A DNA stretch of 64,000 nucleotides, from the NCBI RefSeq assembly GCF_023734135.1, contig NZ_AP025730.1, forward strand, positions 5,394,001 through 5,458,000, in the 5' to 3' direction. The notes beneath the pieces are model-generated. The model saw nothing but the letters and a program-made list of their open reading frames with translations. It was not told where the DNA came from and did no database searches. The position numbers and the translations under genes are program-made. Numbering within the stretch: the first letter of the stretch is position 1; every line of letters begins with the position of its first letter. Origin of the DNA: Sphaerotilus microaerophilus (lineage in GTDB: Bacteria; Pseudomonadota; Gammaproteobacteria; Burkholderiales; Burkholderiaceae_C). Positions 61,245 through 64,000 of the stretch are shown in pieces.

Positions 61245-62677
61245 GATCGACTCTCCAGCGTGTTCAGCGTCGGGCGATGCTGGCGCGGTTTGTCGTCGCG
61301 CAGCTGCAGGTCGGGAGACGAGAACGGCGCCAGGCGCTCCAGGAAGTCCAGCATCTCCAGCACTGGCGAGGTCTTGAAGAAGCGCGCCGCCGGGATCTCC
61401 ATCCAGATCTGGTCGGCGTAGGCGTAGTGCTCGTGCGGCTGGTCGCCGACACCGTCGCCATTGCGGTCGAAGCCCTGGTACGTGTCAAACCAGTTGCCGA
61501 CCCAGCGGTTCTCGGTCCCGTTGCTGTGCCCGGCACGCACGATGTCAGTAAGGTTGCCCTCGAAGAGGTTGTCGGCCAGCACGTTGCCACCCAACTCGCT
61601 GGTGAGCTGGATGGCGATGCCGTTGTAGGCGAAGCGGTTGCGGTTGAAGCGAATCGTCGTGTTGGGCTGGAAGGGCGAGATGTCCGACCCGACGCCGATG
61701 GCCGAGTAGATGATCTCGTTGTCCTCGATGAAGATGTCCGACGCTTCCTTGAACCCCAGCGCCATCCCGGTGGCCCCGGTGGCATGCGAGATCAGGTTGT
61801 GCCGCGCACCGCCACCTTCGCAGTACATGTAGTACACGCCCACCGCGTTGTCGATGAAGCGGTTGTGCTCCACCACGTTGCGGTTGGCAAACATGAAGTG
61901 GATCGAGTAGCGGCTGCGCCGGCCCTCGTTGCGCAGGTAGACGTTGTCGTTCGAGTACCAGGCCACCATGTCGCGCGAGTCGGTGATCAGGTTGCCCTCG
62001 ATGCGGTTGCGGTGGCTGTACCACAGGCGGATGGCGTCGCCGCGCACGCCGAGTTCGGCCGGCTTGGAGCGCACCCGGTTGCCACGCAGCAGGTTGTCGC
62101 TGGACTGCTTGAGGTCGATGCCGAACAGGCAGTCGGCGATGGTCACATCCTCGATGGTGTTGCGGTGGCCGCGCAGGTTCAGGCAGCCGTCATCGGAGTC
62201 GTGCGAGTCGCCCGAGCCGGTGATGGTCAGGTGGCGCAGCGTCGCGCCGTTGGTCTCGACCACGAAGACAGTGCCCTTGTCGCCGCCATCGACCACCACC
62301 TCGCCCTGGCCAACGATGGTCAGCGGCTTCTTGAGGTGCACCGGCCCGGCGTAGCGGCCCGAGGGCACATTCAGCACCGCGCCTTCGGGGGCAGCGTCGA
62401 TCAAGGCCTGCAAGGGCTTCAGGCCATGGATGCGTTTGTCGCGCTGGTACAGCGGGATCAGCTCCACCGGCTTGTCCACGTCGACACGCGGCGCGGTGGC
62501 GAGGTCGGAGGCCGCCACGCGGGGCTTGTCGCCCGGGCTGTCGGCCTCGCTGGCGCTCTCACGGGCGCCGAAGGGGGCGAGCTGTGCCGCCGCGGTCAGC
62601 GCCAAGCCGGCACAGGCCAGCCAGGCCGCACGGGCCATCGTACGGGCCATCGCACGCACGACCTTCCGGTGGCTCAT
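61241..62677 (-). CDS. nosD: NosD, periplasmic copper-site maturation protein
   Basis: A 478-residue exported beta-helix protein. It has a signal (AWLACAGLALTAAAQLA), then LQALIDAAPEGAVLNVPSGRYAGPV, and repeated turns such as GDAIRLWYSHRNRIEGN, SIHFMFANRNVVEHNRF and ELGGNVLADNLFEGN. It ends QIWMEIPAARFFKTSPVLEMLDFLERLAPFSSPD. NosD works with NosFY to build CuZ of NosZ. Overlaps nosG and nosB by ATGA. A paralogue is at 52497-53807. Confidence 0.93.
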   Translation of the reverse strand: MSHRKVVRAMARTMARAAWLACAGLALTAAAQLAPFGARESASEADSPGDKPRVAASDLATAPRVDVDKPVELIPLYQRDKRIHGLKPLQALIDAAPEGAVLNVPSGRYAGPVHLKKPLTIVGQGEVVVDGGDKGTVFVVETNGATLRHLTITGSGDSHDSDDGCLNLRGHRNTIEDVTIADCLFGIDLKQSSDNLLRGNRVRSKPAELGVRGDAIRLWYSHRNRIEGNLITDSRDMVAWYSNDNVYLRNEGRRSRYSIHFMFANRNVVEHNRFIDNAVGVYYMYCEGGGARHNLISHATGATGMALGFKEASDIFIEDNEIIYSAIGVGSDISPFQPNTTIRFNRNRFAYNGIAIQLTSELGGNVLADNLFEGNLTDIVRAGHSNGTENRWVGNWFDTYQGFDRNGDGVGDQPHEHYAYADQIWMEIPAARFFKTSPVLEMLDFLERLAPFSSPDLQLRDDKPRQHRPTLNTLESRS

Positions 62678-63693
62678 GCCAGGCTCCCGGCGGCCTCTTC
62701 GCGCAGCTGCTTGCGGCGCAGCAGCAGCGCCACCAGCAGGCAGGCCGACGCCGCGAGCAGCAGCGCGTAGCCGTAGTGCGGGTAGGAGAAGGTCGAGAAC
62801 TGCGCCACCTTGCCCTCGCCGAACACGGTGGGCATGAAGGGCTTGACCGTGAAGGCCCCCCAGGGGTGCAGGTTATGGCCGAAGAACCAGAGCCAGGTGG
62901 CGTACTCGATGACGAAGAAGACGGGCAGCAGCGCCGGCACCAGCGCCATCAGCAACTCGAAGCTGCGCAGCTTGGCCACGCCGGCAAACACGATGCCCAT
63001 CGCCAGCACCAGCACACCCACCACGACCTTCGTCACGAGCGTGACGTTGTCGCCCCAGGCACGGATCTTCTCGGGCTCCTTGAAGAAGGTCCCTGCCTCG
63101 TCCACGTAGGCCTTCACATGGCTGGCCAGGTGGCCGAGCACGAACTGGTCCACCACCGCCCACACCGCCACCGCGGAAAAGCCCACGCCCAGCACCAGCA
63201 GGCGGGTGCGCCGCTCGATTGCCGCAAAGGCCAGCAGCATCACCGCGAAGAAGCCGAAGAAGAACTTCGCCAGCGGCTTTTCCACCGGCGCGCCGGTGGA
63301 GATCGGGAACATGCCGACGTAGTGATTGATCGTGTTCATCTCATGGACGCAGTCCAGGCCCTTGGCGTCCTTGTTGACATCCTTCTTGGCGTCCAGCACC
63401 GGGTTGTAGCGCTCGGTGTCCTTGGCCAGGTCTTCCTGCAGCGTCTCGTTGGCCAGCTGCGAGCCCCTCACGGCGGCCTTGCAGCCGTTGTGAACGCCGT
63501 CGAAATGGAAGTGGATGCGGATGCCGTCGGGGAAGGCGTCCTTCGGGTAGTTCGGCGCGGTCAACGACACCCACCAGATCGGGGCGAAGTAGGCAGCGAC
63601 CATCGCGAGTAGGGCCACCAGAGTGAGCAGACGGATCAGACGGGTCTGCTTGCGGGTGGCGGGACTGGCGGAGGTGGCGAGTGCAGCGGGCAT
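62674..63693 (-). CDS. nosB: NosB-like membrane protein of clade II nos clusters
   Basis: A 339-residue inner-membrane protein with about six helices (LLTLVALLAMVAAYFAPIWWV, FFFGFFAVMLLAFAAIE, LLVLGVGFSAVAVWAVV and later ones). A periplasmic loop (PDGIRIHFHFDGVHNGCKAAV ... GLDCVHEMNTINHYVGMFPI) is rich in His, Cys and Met. It is the gene expected next to clade II nosZ. Exact role unknown. 86 bases lie between it and the upstream cytochrome. Confidence 0.85.
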   Translation of the reverse strand: MPAALATSASPATRKQTRLIRLLTLVALLAMVAAYFAPIWWVSLTAPNYPKDAFPDGIRIHFHFDGVHNGCKAAVRGSQLANETLQEDLAKDTERYNPVLDAKKDVNKDAKGLDCVHEMNTINHYVGMFPISTGAPVEKPLAKFFFGFFAVMLLAFAAIERRTRLLVLGVGFSAVAVWAVVDQFVLGHLASHVKAYVDEAGTFFKEPEKIRAWGDNVTLVTKVVVGVLVLAMGIVFAGVAKLRSFELLMALVPALLPVFFVIEYATWLWFFGHNLHPWGAFTVKPFMPTVFGEGKVAQFSTFSYPHYGYALLLAASACLLVALLLRRKQLREEAAGSLA

Positions 63694-63779
63694 GGGGATG
63701 GAGTTGGAGTCAGGGAGGCGCGGCGGTCCGTGATGACAGGCGGGGAATGCAGAGCCCTCCCCGCCCCAGCGCCATCAGG

Positions 63780-64000
63780 TCACTTCTTCTTTGCCGCAGG
63801 CTTGGCCTTGCACATCGCACCGGGCATGACCAGGCTGGACTGGTAGGCCGAAATGGCCACCAGCTGTTCGTTGGTGTAGGGCTTGATGACCTTGACCATG
63901 TCCGGGTTGGCATTGCGGCGGTGGCCGTCGCGGATCTCGGTCATCTGGCGCAGCAGGTACTTGTAGTGCTGGCCGGCGATCACCGGATAGAACTTCTCCT
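63780..64000 (-). CDS. Cytochrome c C-terminal part (cut by window edge)
   Basis: The C-terminal 73 or so residues of a class I cytochrome c. YKYLLRQMTEIRDGHRRNANPDMVKVI and TNEQLVAISAYQSSL are typical of the last helix and the axial Met region; the heme motif would be off the window. It ends in a Lys-rich tail (MCKAKPAAKKK). By position it is a nos-cluster cytochrome between nosZ and nosB. The gene continues past the right edge. Confidence 0.8.
   Translation of the reverse strand, partial: EKFYPVIAGQHYKYLLRQMTEIRDGHRRNANPDMVKVIKPYTNEQLVAISAYQSSLVMPGAMCKAKPAAKKK

Noticed and set aside
1..64000. CRISPR arrays, tRNA or rRNA genes
   Set aside because: No regularly spaced direct repeats and no recognisable tRNA or rRNA sequence were seen; the only repeats are attC sites, the IS ends, a tandem 14-mer and the intergenic repeat pair.
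1..64000. Nitric oxide reductase (nor) and nosZ genes
   Set aside because: None is present in the window; nosZ is expected just beyond the right edge, and nor elsewhere.

Overview
The window is GC-rich chromosomal DNA that reads as a Betaproteobacterium, most likely of the order Burkholderiales. This is inferred from codon use, the nar/nir/nap/nos gene types and FNR-type boxes; no rRNA or marker gene is present to fix the genus. It is almost entirely a denitrification island, and most genes lie on the minus strand.

Layout. 1-6254: membrane nitrate reductase start (narG, cut by the window edge), two nitrate/nitrite transporters (narK2, narK1) and the nitrate-sensing pair narXL. 6365-8663: a YtfE/RIC iron-sulfur repair protein, a radical SAM protein and a DsrC/TusE-like protein, with two FNR-like boxes. 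8745-10331: nirN. 10377-18055: an accessory block holding a chromosomal integron. It has a full-length intI (16114-17181) with a consensus LexA box upstream, a putative attI, three attC sites (15223-15282, 14871-14944, 11451-11509) and cassettes read leftward on the minus strand. One cassette carries an EcoRI-type DNA methyltransferase and a DUF262-HNH nuclease, and an IS element sits inside that cassette. A toxin-antitoxin pair lies beyond intI. 18147-23733: cupin lipoprotein, nirJ, fused nirGH, fused nirDL, nirF, nirC (heme d1 synthesis). 24138-29446: napDAGHB. 29575-33466: nirS, nirT, nirB-type cytochrome c-552 and a cupredoxin. 33796-38149: TetR regulator, ABC exporter and a Met/Gly-rich protein. 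38306-43571: DUF2202 protein, small glycine-rich secreted proteins, an OmpR-type two-component system and an EAL protein. 43788-49776: GST, DUF2946, an OprC-like copper receptor, a c4-type cytochrome, an ankyrin protein and a DUF411 protein. 50136-64000: a long tightly overlapped nos operon of the clade II type (cytochrome c, nosB, nosD, nosG, nosH, nosF, nosL, nosY), continuing into a TlpA-like protein, ubiE, menA, a BASS-family transporter, a second NosD, a lipoprotein, SCO and an FAD oxidoreductase. nosZ should lie just beyond the right edge.

How it works together. Nitrate is reduced in the cytoplasm by Nar (fed by NarK1/NarK2) and in the periplasm by Nap (quinol electrons via NapGH; no napC is present). 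Nitrite is reduced to NO by cytochrome cd1 NirS, whose heme d1 is made by NirF, NirDL, NirGH, NirJ and NirN. N2O reduction is served by the nos genes, with copper supply plausibly from the OprC/DUF2946/SCO/NosL set and menaquinol for NosGH from MenA/UbiE. No nor genes are in the window. TTGA-N6-TCAA boxes stand before narK1, nirS, nirC/napD and the c4 cytochrome, and one-mismatch versions before the radical SAM gene and DUF2946, suggesting one FNR/DNR-type regulon. The integron separates nirN from nirJ, which are neighbours in many nir operons.
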